In this document: piece by piece, positions 1 to 30,766 of the stretch
How positions within the stretch are numbered: the stretch's first letter is position 1
How the letters are laid out: each line of letters opens with the position of its first letter
Source of the DNA: Perca fluviatilis
Lineage: Eukaryota > Chordata > Actinopteri > Perciformes > Percidae
Direction of reading: 5' to 3'
Assembly: GCF_010015445.1 (NCBI RefSeq)
Contig: NC_053114.1
Coordinates: 19,423,724 to 19,487,723, forward strand
DNA length: 64,000 nucleotides
The notes under the pieces: model-generated
Seen by the model: only the letters and a program-made list of their open reading frames with translations
Database searches by the model: none
Told to the model about the DNA's origin: nothing
Program-made: the position numbers and the translations under genes

Positions 1-697
1 TTAAAGTGGGAATCACTGTGGGCGGTTTATGATTCGTTATGGAAGGATGTTTTGCCTAATAATTGCAACACTGCTCATCCACATCGCTCAAACAAATGCT
101 TGTGTATCAGGATTGGTTGTATATTATCTATGATATCGCTCCAGCTGCACTCCACCCCCACCCCGCTTTCTATGACCCTGATAGTGTGAGATGATATTCT
201 TAGATTCACTTCTCCTGCCACTTTTTTTTTTTCTCAACTCTCCTCCCCACCCCCTCCCCCAAAAAATGATGAATGGTTAGTGTTGGGATGCACAGCTTTG
301 GCCCTATTTGTATATTATAGTCTATAATCTTTTTTGTTTGCTTCTACTACGGTTATCATCAGAACTGCCTTTCAGTGTAGTAGTGCAAAGAGAAAAATGT
401 GCACTCAGTAACATTCACTCACTGCTAGTCATTCAGTAGGCAGTAAAACGCCGAGCATGGCCTCAGATAAATAAGAAAGGGCCTGAATTGTGCACCCCAA
501 GGTCAGAACCGTTTTTCTCTCCTGAGAGCTTTTGCTCTTTTTGTCCCCCTGGCTTTTATAATGATTAGTAGCATTGCACAGATGCACACTGTAACCTTAG
601 ACTCCCAATCTAGTGCTTCCCAGTTGCTTTTCAATGTGGCTAATTTCACCATTTTTTTCTGCCTAAACCAACGCCATTATTATTTTCTCTTCTGTAG
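1..697 (+). other. baz2b: baz2b intron, 3' part
   Basis: I see no coding signal here. The stretch ends in a pyrimidine-rich tract and CAG-type acceptor at 695-697. The preceding MBD exon is not in the window. Confidence 0.7.
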
Positions 698-19627
<18,930 letters not shown>

Positions 19628-20885
19628 ACGTCTGTACTGATTTTGCCCATAAACCCATTCAACTTTTCATATCGGAGCACCAGGTTTTACTTTTATTTTT
19701 ATTTTCTGATGGAGATTGTGGCTTTGCAAGATGGAAGAAGTCAAATCCTTAATAAGGAACCCATGGTTTGCTTAAGAGAGATGTCACCTTTAAAAAAAAA
19801 AAGAAAAAAAAAAAGGTTGTTACATAAGGTGCGCTGGATTTTATTACAACAGGGATAAAAGCCCCAAAGAGTCCCAGAGAAATGGGGTGTCGTAGTGCAA
19901 TACCATTCCCTGTCTCAGAACACTGCACTGAATAATCCTCAACTGTCACTGATGTGTCTGCGCTAGAATACTTTCCACTACTTGTAAATAGTCTTTTGTT
20001 ATTTAATCGTATTATAGTGAATGTATTTAATTTTGTAATAATTATTTATGAATCAAGGTCCACTTCATTTTCTATGAAAAGGAAGAATCAGCAGAACTGC
20101 TTTGAATTAAAAAAGGAATGTGTCTTTGTGTTATAATTTTTTCTCCCAAAATATCCAACAAAGCCAAGAAAAAAGAAAAAAAACTGTTTACACTGTTCAG
20201 TGCTTTCGGGGCATCAGAGGACTGTTTTCATTTGTTCAAACTGTAATACTGCATTTATTTACAGGAACAGCAGAGGAACAGTTAGACAATTGTGATTCAT
20301 GTGTATATACTGTTTATTAATGTCAATATTATGTCTTGTTTGGAACGATGTGTAAAAAATTGTTTAAGAATATTAAGATATTGTTTATGCCTTAGAATGA
20401 TTGTAGCATTCTATTTTAGTGAACGTGATGAAAACATTATCATAAATATTGTTTGTACAGTATATACATATCCTCTGCAAACACTGTGGTATCCTTAATC
20501 TTGGTAGTGCCTACCCTTCCAACAGGGGCATGTAGAGGATGTTATTGTTTTTTGTTTTTTTTCATTCTTATGACGAAATTCTTTTTTTTTTTATATGATT
20601 TCAATTCAACAAGGCCTCCAAAGTTGGGACAGTGATACAGAAATCATTCCTCACCATCCATAGCAGAAAAAAAGGAACAACAAGCATTCAGTTATGCTTC
20701 CATGATGCATTTCCTCGTAATCTGCCACAATACAGAGGACCTAAGGCCATTTGTAACCACTGTGTTGAACCTTGCTGTGTGTTGTGGCCTGATGGAGGCA
20801 GCTAGATTTTTTTGTACCCAAGTCAAGAGTACTTGAAGTTACTTTATTTAAGATATTGTGGAATAAAAGTATCATTCTTTTGTAG
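19628..20885 (+). other. baz2b: baz2b 3' UTR
   Basis: AT-rich sequence after the stop, without coding signal, running to the AATAAA at 20862-20867. Length about 1.25 kb if that signal is used. Confidence 0.75.
20862..20867 (+). terminator. baz2b: baz2b polyadenylation signal
   Basis: Canonical AATAAA with a T/GT-rich stretch about 20-50 nt downstream. It is the clearest such signal after the stop. Confidence 0.7.
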
Positions 20886-20889
20886 AAGC

Positions 20890-22480
20890 TTTATTTTTCA
20901 CTAGTGTGTGGCACGGACCTATTAAAAGGATGTTTTTCAACGGAAACGACTTCAACTTGTTTTTATTTCAACTGCTTTTGATAAAATGCGTGGTACAGTA
21001 GATGTGTGTAGTAATCCTTTTTATTCTCCTTTTTATTAGAAACCATGTATGCATTTATGACCACAATCTGATAATGAGTTTAATTTCAAGGTGAAGAGAC
21101 TATTGCATAAGGGCATGTTTTCTCCAGCTTAACATTCAAAAGTTTGTAAAAAAAGTTTATCCGTTGTCAATTGTGGAAGAAGTATTTAGATAATTTACTA
21201 AAGTAAAAAAGTAGCATTACCACACTGGGACATTCTCCGTAACAGGTCCAAGTCCTGCATAGGAAATGTATAATATAATATATAATATAATATAATATGA
21301 AATTGTGTATTGTGTGTTAAGTATTGGAAAGAAAATGTACTTTTCATCCAGTCAGTTTTACATTTAAAGCATTAACATGTAATCAGCATTTTATTGTAGT
21401 TGTTTGAGGTGGAGCTAACTATAACTAATAAGTATACTTTTGTGTAAATTATTGCATAACAATACATCATATTTTATAAACCGATCATGTGTTTTGTCGG
21501 TAGCTGTCTTAACCTGAAAAGTAACCAGTAACTATAAGGCTGTAAAATAAATGCAGTCGAGTAAAAATATTTCCCTGTGAAGTGTAGTGGAGTAGAAGGA
21601 AGAATTAATTTAACATGGAAGACTGAAGTAAACTACCTTACAATTCTAGTAAGGAGAAGTGCTTGAGTAAATGTAGGCCTACTTCACACCACCCTGCTTT
21701 GCCCATCTGAAGTGGTTACATGTTGTTTTCACAGGTAGGTTATCACATGACGGCAGGTCAAATACACACGTGCACACATGTAGTGTCAATTAATTATGAA
21801 GTCCTGACGTCAGCGTGTTCAAGACCTTGAGACCATATGTACTCTTTTTGTCTTTTTATAGACAAAATGCATCATAGGCTGCAAAGAATCAGGTAAACAA
21901 CAATAGAACATCAAGACTAATTCTTATATATATATATATATATAATCCCATTTAGTCAGAAGTTTAGGGGAAAAAAGCTCTACAGTTTCCACAAGTTTAA
22001 TACTTTTTTGTTGTTAACAATCTAAGCTCCATGAGAAAAGGTAACAAATTAGGAAGTGAGTTAGAGAATTTCTGCTTGTGAATATAACATTTAACATAGG
22101 CCTATAGAATAATGAAATTAATTAAATATTATATTTCCCAAATTAGCATAGACACGGATGATATATTTATGGTTTAAAGAGTAGACTAAAGTTAGTGGGT
22201 TCTAAAAAGTAAGACTCCAAATCTGTCCAAAATCTTTTGTATGTTTCACAATAAAAAAAAAATAAATAAAAAAAAAAGGTTTTGGAAAAAGGAAATTGTT
22301 TCAATATTCTGTTTAAAGGTACAGGAAGAGTCAGTGTCAGCAAATCTAGCAACAAGATGATTAGCAGGGTATAGGTTAGGTACAGTTATGGGGTGTACTT
22401 CCTTAGCTTTGTCAGAAATAAAGGAATTGGTAATTATACGGTAGAAGCCTTCTCCAGTTTATGTTCTCAATTTTAGAGGG
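20890..22480. other. baz2b-wdsub1 intergenic spacer
   Basis: AT-rich, no gene. It contains one copy of an interspersed repeat (21168-21700) and a short (TA)n near 21926-21944. The right end becomes the wdsub1 promoter. Confidence 0.7.
21168..21700 (+). repeat. Interspersed repeat with GTGGAAGAAGTA start
   Basis: Starts caattgtggaagaagtattt and ends in gtaggcctacttcacaccacc. It shares the 'ccaccac ... agtac' type ends and the 'gtccaagtcctgcat' core with the repeat at 22944-23383, in the opposite orientation. A decayed dispersed element. Confidence 0.55.
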
Positions 22481-22502
22481 TGACGTAACCCACATTACGT
22501 CA
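22481..22502. promoter_or_regulatory. wdsub1: Inverted pair of CRE/ATF-like sites upstream of wdsub1
   Basis: TGACGTAA (22481-22488) and its exact reverse complement TTACGTCA (22495-22502), separated by 6 bp. They lie about 60 bp upstream of the first-exon donor at 22566. CREB/ATF factors bind such cores; function here is inferred. Confidence 0.6.
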
Positions 22503-22509
22503 CAGTCAG

Positions 22510-22565
22510 CTGTTCGATGAGGAAGTAAACAATATTCAACTGAACGGACAACACGGCGGAGAAAG
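22510..22565 (+). other. wdsub1: Putative wdsub1 5' non-coding exon
   Basis: The donor gaaag|gtgagc after 22565 sits in locally GC-richer sequence with nothing in frame with the protein downstream. The start is not determinable. An ATG at 22517 would open a four-codon uORF (ATG AGG AAG TAA) if transcribed. Confidence 0.5.
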
Positions 22566-22943
22566 GTGAGCACAATACTGCAGTTAGACGTAGCTAACAT
22601 TTAAATTAGATTTAATGTCATTTACCGTCTGAGTTTGCTTGTTGGGCAGTTTATTGTCACGGTTTGTTTCCTGCAGGTGAATAATATTTGACTTTATAAC
22701 ATCAAGTAGAAAGTTGCTTCTCGGCTCTGCTGTACTGTTAGATGAGCTTAGCTAACGCTGCGGTCTCTACAGCTCCAGCGTCCCTGGTTACTAGCTACTG
22801 GTGTTTGTCTGTGACAGCCCGACCTAATGTTTACTTTTCCAGGTTAAAACAAGGAGAACTATGTGTGTTTTTCTTGTTACCTGGTTGAACTTGAATGAGC
22901 CATTTGTAAACTTTGCTGTTCGACACACAGGATACTATAACTT

Positions 22944-23383
22944 CCAGTGGTGGATACTAAGTAGGCTACATTGACTCAAGTAGGCCTTCTCTAATTGTAC
23001 TTTACTTGGATATTTCCATGTTCTGCTACTTTATACTTCTACGCCACTACAATTCAAAGGGAATTGTTAGCTAGTTAGCTAGTAGTCTCACATGATGTGT
23101 TATTTTAGCATAACAAAAGGTTAAGATAGAGGGGGAAATCACAAGCTAGCAGTTTATAAGGTAGTTCAAACTAGCCCCACCTGCAATATTAAAGTGATGT
23201 ACACATGAATGCATCAATACTTATAATTGAAATGCATACTGAGTACTTTCTCACTTACTTTTGGTACATTAAGTATATTTTGATGCTAATACTTTTGTAC
23301 TTTTACTTCAGTCAATTTTTGAATGCAGGACTTTTACAATATATATCTGTACTGTAGAGATCTGAGTACTATTTCCACCACGG
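22944..23383 (-). repeat. Interspersed repeat with inverted ends
   Basis: Begins CCAGTGGTGGATAC and ends GTACTATTTCCACCACGG, which are roughly inverted. The core 'gaatgcaggacttttac' matches on the opposite strand the repeat at 21168-21700. Confidence 0.6.
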
Positions 23384-23635
23384 TTAACTTACTATTGTAT
23401 TACTATCAGCGTCAGATAACCCACGGTCACTAAGTCAAAAGTAAAACTTTTTTTTTTTTAAATGGACAGTGACGGTGACTTAGTCACTTATCTCAAATGT
23501 ACAGTTATTAGACCTGTGCATTTATAGGGATGTGGTCTCAGCTATGTACAACACACATTAGCACAGCTTTGTGAAAGTAAAATGTTCAAATGCTGCACCT
23601 AAAAAGTATTTTCCTTTTCTTTTTATGAATGATCA

Positions 23636-23638
<3 letters not shown>

Positions 23639-23717
<79 letters not shown>
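23639..23717. repeat. (AT)n microsatellite
   Basis: About 39 AT units in the first intron of wdsub1. Confidence 0.95.
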
Positions 23718-23720
<3 letters not shown>

Positions 23721-24283
23721 TTAGTCCATAAATATCCCTCACAATTTCTAAAAGCCCAAGGTGATGTCTTGTTTTGTCCAACCAACAGTCCAAAGATATT
23801 CAATATACAATCTTAAAAAACGGAGAAACGCAGGAAATTTTCACATTTGAGAATCCAGAACATGCACATGTTTTGCATTTTTGCTTGATAAATGACCATT
23901 CAAAATAAATCAACAAATCGATTAACCGACTCAGTTCAAATGCTGTTTATGGTTAATAATCAGCATTAACATCTGAAAGACTTGAAGTATGACTTGCAAT
24001 TTACTCATCAAGACATGTGACTGGACCTGTACTCTCCCTTAAGGACGTGAGACTTGCCCCCAATAGATTGAAAACAACAACAATGTGAGCTTATCAGAAA
24101 TTAATAAAAAAAAAAGTAACAAAAAAACCCTACTTTGTGTTATATAATAAAATAGCAATATATTGCTGTGTCATGTCTCTGTGAATCTGGTGCCCAGGTA
24201 CTTGGATTTAAATTAATAATATTTCCTTTTTAAATAATGCTTTTCTCGTTCCCTCTATGTGAACTTTAGGACCGGCTCTCCAA

Positions 24284-24681
24284 ATGACGTCTCTGATTTG
24301 CACTTTACAAGACCATCGAGACGATGTCAACTGGTGTGCCTTCTCTGGCAAACTGTTTGCCACATGTTCTGGGGACAAAACTCTGCGGATATACAACACC
24401 TGTGACTTCTCGGAGCTGCCCTTTTCACCGCTGTCAGGACATGGCTACGGCGTCCACTGCTGTTGCTTCAGCTCCTGCGGACAGTTCCTCGTCTCGTGTT
24501 CGACTGACGCAACCACGATGGTTTGGTCCACGGTCACGGGTGAGATCGAGGCCGTCCTGGAGCATCCTGGTCGTAGTCCTGTGAGGATCTGTGCGCTCTC
24601 TCCTGACTCTGCTCACCTGGTTTCTGGTGCATCTGATGGCACTTTGGCTCTGTGGGATTTCCCCTCCAAACAGCTGCACAG
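24284..24681 (+). CDS. wdsub1: wdsub1 exon: start and first WD40 repeats
   Basis: The exon itself begins at 24270 after gaactttag. The ORF starts at ATG 24284. It encodes [20 protein letters not shown] to [19 protein letters not shown] and ends in phase 2. Confidence 0.95.
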
Positions 24682-27600
24682 GTACTTCCATTTTTATAGA
24701 GCTGAAACAATTCAAATTTGAATTGACAAGCAACTTGAAAATCGATTACAAGGTTATAAGTTTGATTTCAGATGTTCTATTTCAATTTCTTTGACATTTC
24801 ATAGACTAAGTGATTGCTAGATTAATTAGTAGAATATTCAGCAGATCAAATGATAATGAGGATAATTTGGTAATTGCAGGCCCACTTTTTATACAGATAC
24901 ACAGCACTGTGAAAGTCTCTTTCATAACCTGACAAAGGGAGCTGAAAACCTCAGTGGCAACAACTCTCCTCACACCACTGTTTGCAGTTACCCGACACAA
25001 TATTGGCACTACCCTGACAGCATCTAGTTACATGCATTTTTGCACTTAAACGCTAATAATATTTAATGAAATGTGAAAAGTGCACCAGTTGATGCAGCTG
25101 CTGTTGGTTGTGTTTTTGTAAAGGACTGGAGCAGTGTCTGACACGACAATGGTAGCCCTCTCCTTCAGCCCCTGCAGTCAGGTGTTTATGAGCGGCTCCA
25201 GCTACGGGGACCTGCGTCTGTGGGACCTGGACATGAACCAGCTCCTTGCAGAAAAAAATGCCCACGACCTGGGGGTCACCTGCTGCGTCTTTGCTCCCAA
25301 CATCCTCAGTGGTGAGGACCATTGCTGCGCGTTTATCAACTACGGCTCGGTCAGAAGTTTTTGGCAGCATTTAGCAGTAAAGAAATCATAAGAACACAGT
25401 CTAAATTATGTTTTGGTCAACACTCAATTTTCACATAAACTTCTAATGTAATTTCTTTTTGGCAAGATTCTCTCAAATTTGATTACTAAACAGTTTGATA
25501 GAGATATGTACACAGGCAGGACATTTTACAGTTGAACAAAGACAGTTTTATCAAATATGTGAGCAAAAGTAATTAATAATTAATATTTCATTTTGGCCAG
25601 TAATTTACTGGAAATGAAATCTATAAATATAACTATGATTAAGAAAAATAAGGGTTGACTGTACATGAAACTGCAGGCTATAAAACGCTGCAATTTCATT
25701 TTGCATATCTGTCAACATATATAACTATATCTCTGATGAGCCAGTTTTGGCTGATAATATCAGTTGGGTTTTACATAAAGCATGCATGTCTCTTTAGTTA
25801 CAGTTACTGTCACATTCTTCAAACAAATCCCTTTATAGAAGATGGTAGTATAGGCGGGGGCATTACTGTAATATTGACCATCCACCATTTTCTAAGGTTT
25901 GTCGAAATCACGTCAGTTGTGAGCACAGCTGATCTGTTTGGCCACTGTCTAATTTCACTGTTGGGAGCCAATAACATCTACCGACTGATTGTTGTTGTCT
26001 GTGAAAGATTGATTACAGTCTGTCATTTGTTTGGTGTCATGCAGTTTTATTTTGTTTGTTTGTTTAAAAAAAACGTTTAGGCCTTTATTTGACAGGACAG
26101 CTTAAGACAGCAAAGGGGAGAGAGAAGGGGAACGACATGCAGCAAAGGGCCGCAGGTCAGAACCCGAACCCGCGGCTGCTGCGGTGAGCTAGCCAGCTAG
26201 CAGGTGAGCTAACCAGGCGCCCCTGTTTGTCTGTTTTTGTCTTTTCAGGTGGTCAAGTTGTGCAGTTTCGTTTGGCGTCCTGTGGACAAGACAGTCACCT
26301 GAAGATCTGGGCCATCAACAAGTTCAGCTCAGGAGGTAGAGTAACGTATGTTTACCTGTCTTTGCATACTGAAAGATCTCTCGCTAGCTCACAGGATCCT
26401 TTCTGTCATAATTACACCCTCCTATGGTTATCAGCTAAGATTGTAAACCTGGCTTATCCATGCACGCTGGTCCTGTGTGGCAGACCATGTATTTGGTTAA
26501 CAACTGTTCAAGTGCTGCCATACAAGGCAGAATTATGTTTTAATATGTAGGTGTAGGTGTTGTTATAGTCTGAACAGTGGATAATCCGAGGCATGGCTCT
26601 GTGTTGGAGGAACTCCACTCTGCACATACACTACTTGTCTAGACTTGAGTCTGAGACGAAATATTGTTGTGTGTGCAGTTTCCATATCATCTAACATTCA
26701 GTCTGATTACAGCCCTCAGAGGCACAACCCTTCTTTTGTGTAACTGGTTTGTAATATATCAGCACCAGTATATCAAAACAAATCACTGGTGCTGCCAAAA
26801 TAAAAGTAGATTTTATTTGAAAGAAATCCAGAGCTGCCTGTCCAAGCCTTGTTTTCTGGGGTTTTCACGCCATTAAGTGCTTGTATTTGTGTACAGATTT
26901 AGCATATACAATTTTCTCTTAAGGTAACAGTAACATTTATCACTCACAGCACAATCCGGTATTCTCATAAAGAAAGGTCCACCCTGTAATATGGCTTGCT
27001 GGTCAGTTTGACATCAGTCAGGGAAAAGACTTGACCTATTGTGTGTATAACTATAATTATTGTCTCTCTCTCTCTCTCTTGCAGGCTATAAGATGCAGCT
27101 CCTGCACACATTAACGGGCCAGTCGGCTCCGGTCCTCTGCTGTGCGTACTCCTCAGATGGGCAGCTGCTTGTGTCTGGGTAGGATCTTTAACAGGGTGAA
27201 GGAAGCGTATTGGTGACTTTGAATGTTTTAGCCTCTTAATACAGATTGTATATATTCTATTAATTTCTGACAACCATTTTCCAAAGCTTATGTTAGGTTT
27301 TTAGATGGATTTTAGCCAATATTTTCATTATGAAAATCAGCCTGCTTAAAATAGAGAACCCATCACAGGATCATCTAATCGTCCTTCCTTACAACTTACA
27401 AATTATGCTAATATTGCATAGTAATGTTATTTTTTTGGTGAGTTTGTGACTGTTGCGATTGGACAAATGCCTGAGCTGTCATTGATCAATCAAAGTCCTT
27501 GAAGCGTGCAAAAAACACCTGCCTGTTTCTTTACCACACACATTCCAAATGTTTCTAACCCTCCTGATTCCCTCAAAACATTGCTGTAGTTGAAATCCAT

Positions 27601-30600
27601 GTGCTTAATCTATATTTTACATGAATCTCTTGATCTTAAATAGATCAGCACCAATGTCTTGAACTATTTAGGATCAAGCAATTAATGTAAAATATAGATT
27701 GTTTGCCACAAGTGACACAATTATAAGAATGCAGTACTTCAGTGGAACCACTGGAGGGAGACATGGATTGCTTTATCCCTGTGTCTGCGTGGATCCGAAC
27801 ATGCTGTACCAAATAGTCAGTTGTTTAAAATATTGCTCACATAGTACACCACCCCCAGACAGTCACTCGGGTAATTTCGGACCATTCTTATGTAGGATTT
27901 TAAAATCAAAGGCCTTGAAAATGTCCAATTAAAGCTATATTTTAACTCTTTTTCAGACTGCTAATTAAAGCTATTTTTTAACTCTTTTTTTCAGGCCGCT
28001 CTAAAAACGAAACCTTCCGATGGACTCGTTTAACCTCAGGGTGAGAGTACACCAGCCCCAACTGTCACTCGGGTAATATCGCACCATTCTGATGTAGGAT
28101 TTTAAAATTAAAGGCTTTGAAAATGTCCAATTAAAGCTATATTTCAACTCTTTTTCGGGCTGAGTGGGGGAAAAAAGCGAAACCTCCTGTTTAGACGGAC
28201 TCATTTCACCTCAGAGTGATAGTATAGTATATGTCCAATTAACTCTATTATTTTAATGTATTTTATTTTTTGAAATATAGCTTTATTTAGCAGCCTGAAA
28301 AATAGTTAAAATATATCTTTAATAGGACATTTTCCAAGCCTTTAATACTAAAGTCCTACATCAGAAGGGTTTCGATATTACCCAAGTGACAGTCTGGGGG
28401 TGGTGTACTATCACCCTGAGGTGAAATGAGTCTGTGTTAACAGACGGTTTTGCTTTTAGAGCAGCCTGAAAAAGAGTTAAAATATGGCTTTAATTGCCAG
28501 CCTGAAAGAGTTAAAATATAGTTTTAATTTGACATTTTCAAAGCCTTTAATTTTAAAATCCTACATAAGAATGGCCGATATTACCCAGTGACAGTCTGGG
28601 GGTGGTGTACTATCACTCTGAGGTGAAATGAGTCCGTTTAAACAGGAGGTTTAGTTTTGAGAGCAGCCTGAAAAGGAGTTAAAATATGGCTTTAATTAAC
28701 AGCCATACTTTTTTATCTTTTATCCCTTCAGCTCTGTGGACAAAACTGTCACAGTCTATGATGCTGTGAGTACCCATTCTTTCTATTGATAGACTTGTCA
28801 TTTTCTGCTCCATTAATAACACAATGTTCATATTTGGTTTTGTGCTGCACTTTGTCTGTTTTCAGAATAATGCAGTTTTGCTTTACACACTGAACCAGCA
28901 CGAGAGGTAAATACTCCCTTATATTTATGTGGTTAAGATTTGTTGACTGGACTTTTTCTTTGAATTAAAGCATGAATTTCAAAAGTCCCAAGGTGAATAT
29001 GTTAATTTCTCTCTCATCCTACCAGACAGGATATCTTACATATATAGTTATTTCTTTATTATACTGTATATTCTTATAAGTTCCTTCACATATTTGTGTT
29101 TTGATAAAATTCTTATATTTAGATGTTGTGGTTTTCTAAAAAACAAAGAAGTTAAATTAAACATTTATATTCCACCACTTACACACTAGATGTTGTTTGT
29201 GCAGAATTCCTAAAAGAGATCTTTCACATAGTTTGTCTGGCAATTGGTGGTAACTGTTCTGTTTACAAACAAACAAAAGCTCAGTCTGTCTTTAATAAAC
29301 ATATTTCTGGGGAAAATTTACTGCAAGATGCTTTGCCGTGCCAACACTGAAGAATACACGGGTATTGGTGGTATTTTTTTTTCCAATTGTGGACCTATTT
29401 TGTTTTTGAGATAACTGGACAAATATCATGAGACGTCACATTGAGATATTTCCACGCTATTTTTATTAGGTTTTGATGCCATAAATTGTCACATAAAACA
29501 CAAGCAGTAAATGTCAGACTTCAACATTTGACCAATGACCACTCATTTACAACAAGATCTCACCACAGACAGCATCTTGGATAGATTATGAGCCAGTGAG
29601 GTCACAAAACATGCATCTATCATTTTCAGAAAAAGGTATCGCTGCGTCTCTTCCCCCTACACATACACATACACAGCCACAGCTGAATGATCACACTTAC
29701 AAGCTATTTAAGTCCATCCAGCCACCTGTGATTGAAAGGCTGAGAGCTCACTTCCTTTCAGTGGGGCAAATGAAAGTCATTTTGGAAGATCACTAACTGA
29801 AGTGGAAGTAGATGAGGCAAGTTGAGAGAAAGTGGATAAATGGCAAAAAGTGAACCACAACACCTGACGCAACGCCTCTTGGAAACTCATTTTACTTTAG
29901 AAAAACTGATAAAGTAACAGTTTGAGAGTATCTTGAGGTTGCCTTTCTCTAAATTCTCATTGGAGGTTTTTAAAGACGTTGATTGAAGCCATCTTGCTTT
30001 TGTGGATCAACATTTCTGAGCGATCCAGTTAGGTTTTAGAGAGATTGTCCTCATTAACGTTGCTTTGACTTTCTTGAATCTCCTGAAAATTACATTTGGA
30101 TCCTTATATAGATCTTAGGGCAGTCTTTGACATGGTAAGCTATCACTGAATTGGCCCTCTGCTGGAGAACATTTGCATCACTGCCACATAAGTCTGGTAT
30201 TGAGCCGTAGTGCCCACCTTTTAACCTTGTAAGCCGAACTGCAGCCTCAGACCCTGAGGCAGCTGGCCTTATAGCTGCTACAAAGCTCAGGACTAAGATT
30301 TGGGGCTTTTGGCTTAAGCTTCTGAATGCTTTTAGTGGAACTGCTTAAGGATCTGATGCTCACAGAATCCTTATTATCTTTAAAGTTACTTCTTACTTTT
30401 ATAGGTTGTATGGGCTTTAAAAAAAACATGTACATATTGATATATTAGGAATATATTTGCCTTTGAATCATACATCTCAATACAAACTTTTCCTTTTTAG
30501 TCCTTTAAGGATTTTTCTGGTATTATATAGAGAAGGTTACACCTTGTTGTTAACAGCCCTAACATGCAGGTTCTGTCCTCTGCTGCAGGTACGTGACGGC

Positions 30601-30699
30601 ATGTTCCTTCTCTCCAACTTTACCTCTGATTGCTACAGGATCTATGGATAAGACTGTAAACATCTGGAGGCTGGAGGACGGATGCAATGACCATGGTGG

Positions 30700-30766
<67 letters not shown>

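Larger units (their letters stand above)
22566..24269 (+). other. wdsub1: wdsub1 first intron
   Basis: Holds an interspersed repeat (22944-23383) and an (AT)n tract (23639-23717). Otherwise nothing recognisable. Confidence 0.55.
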
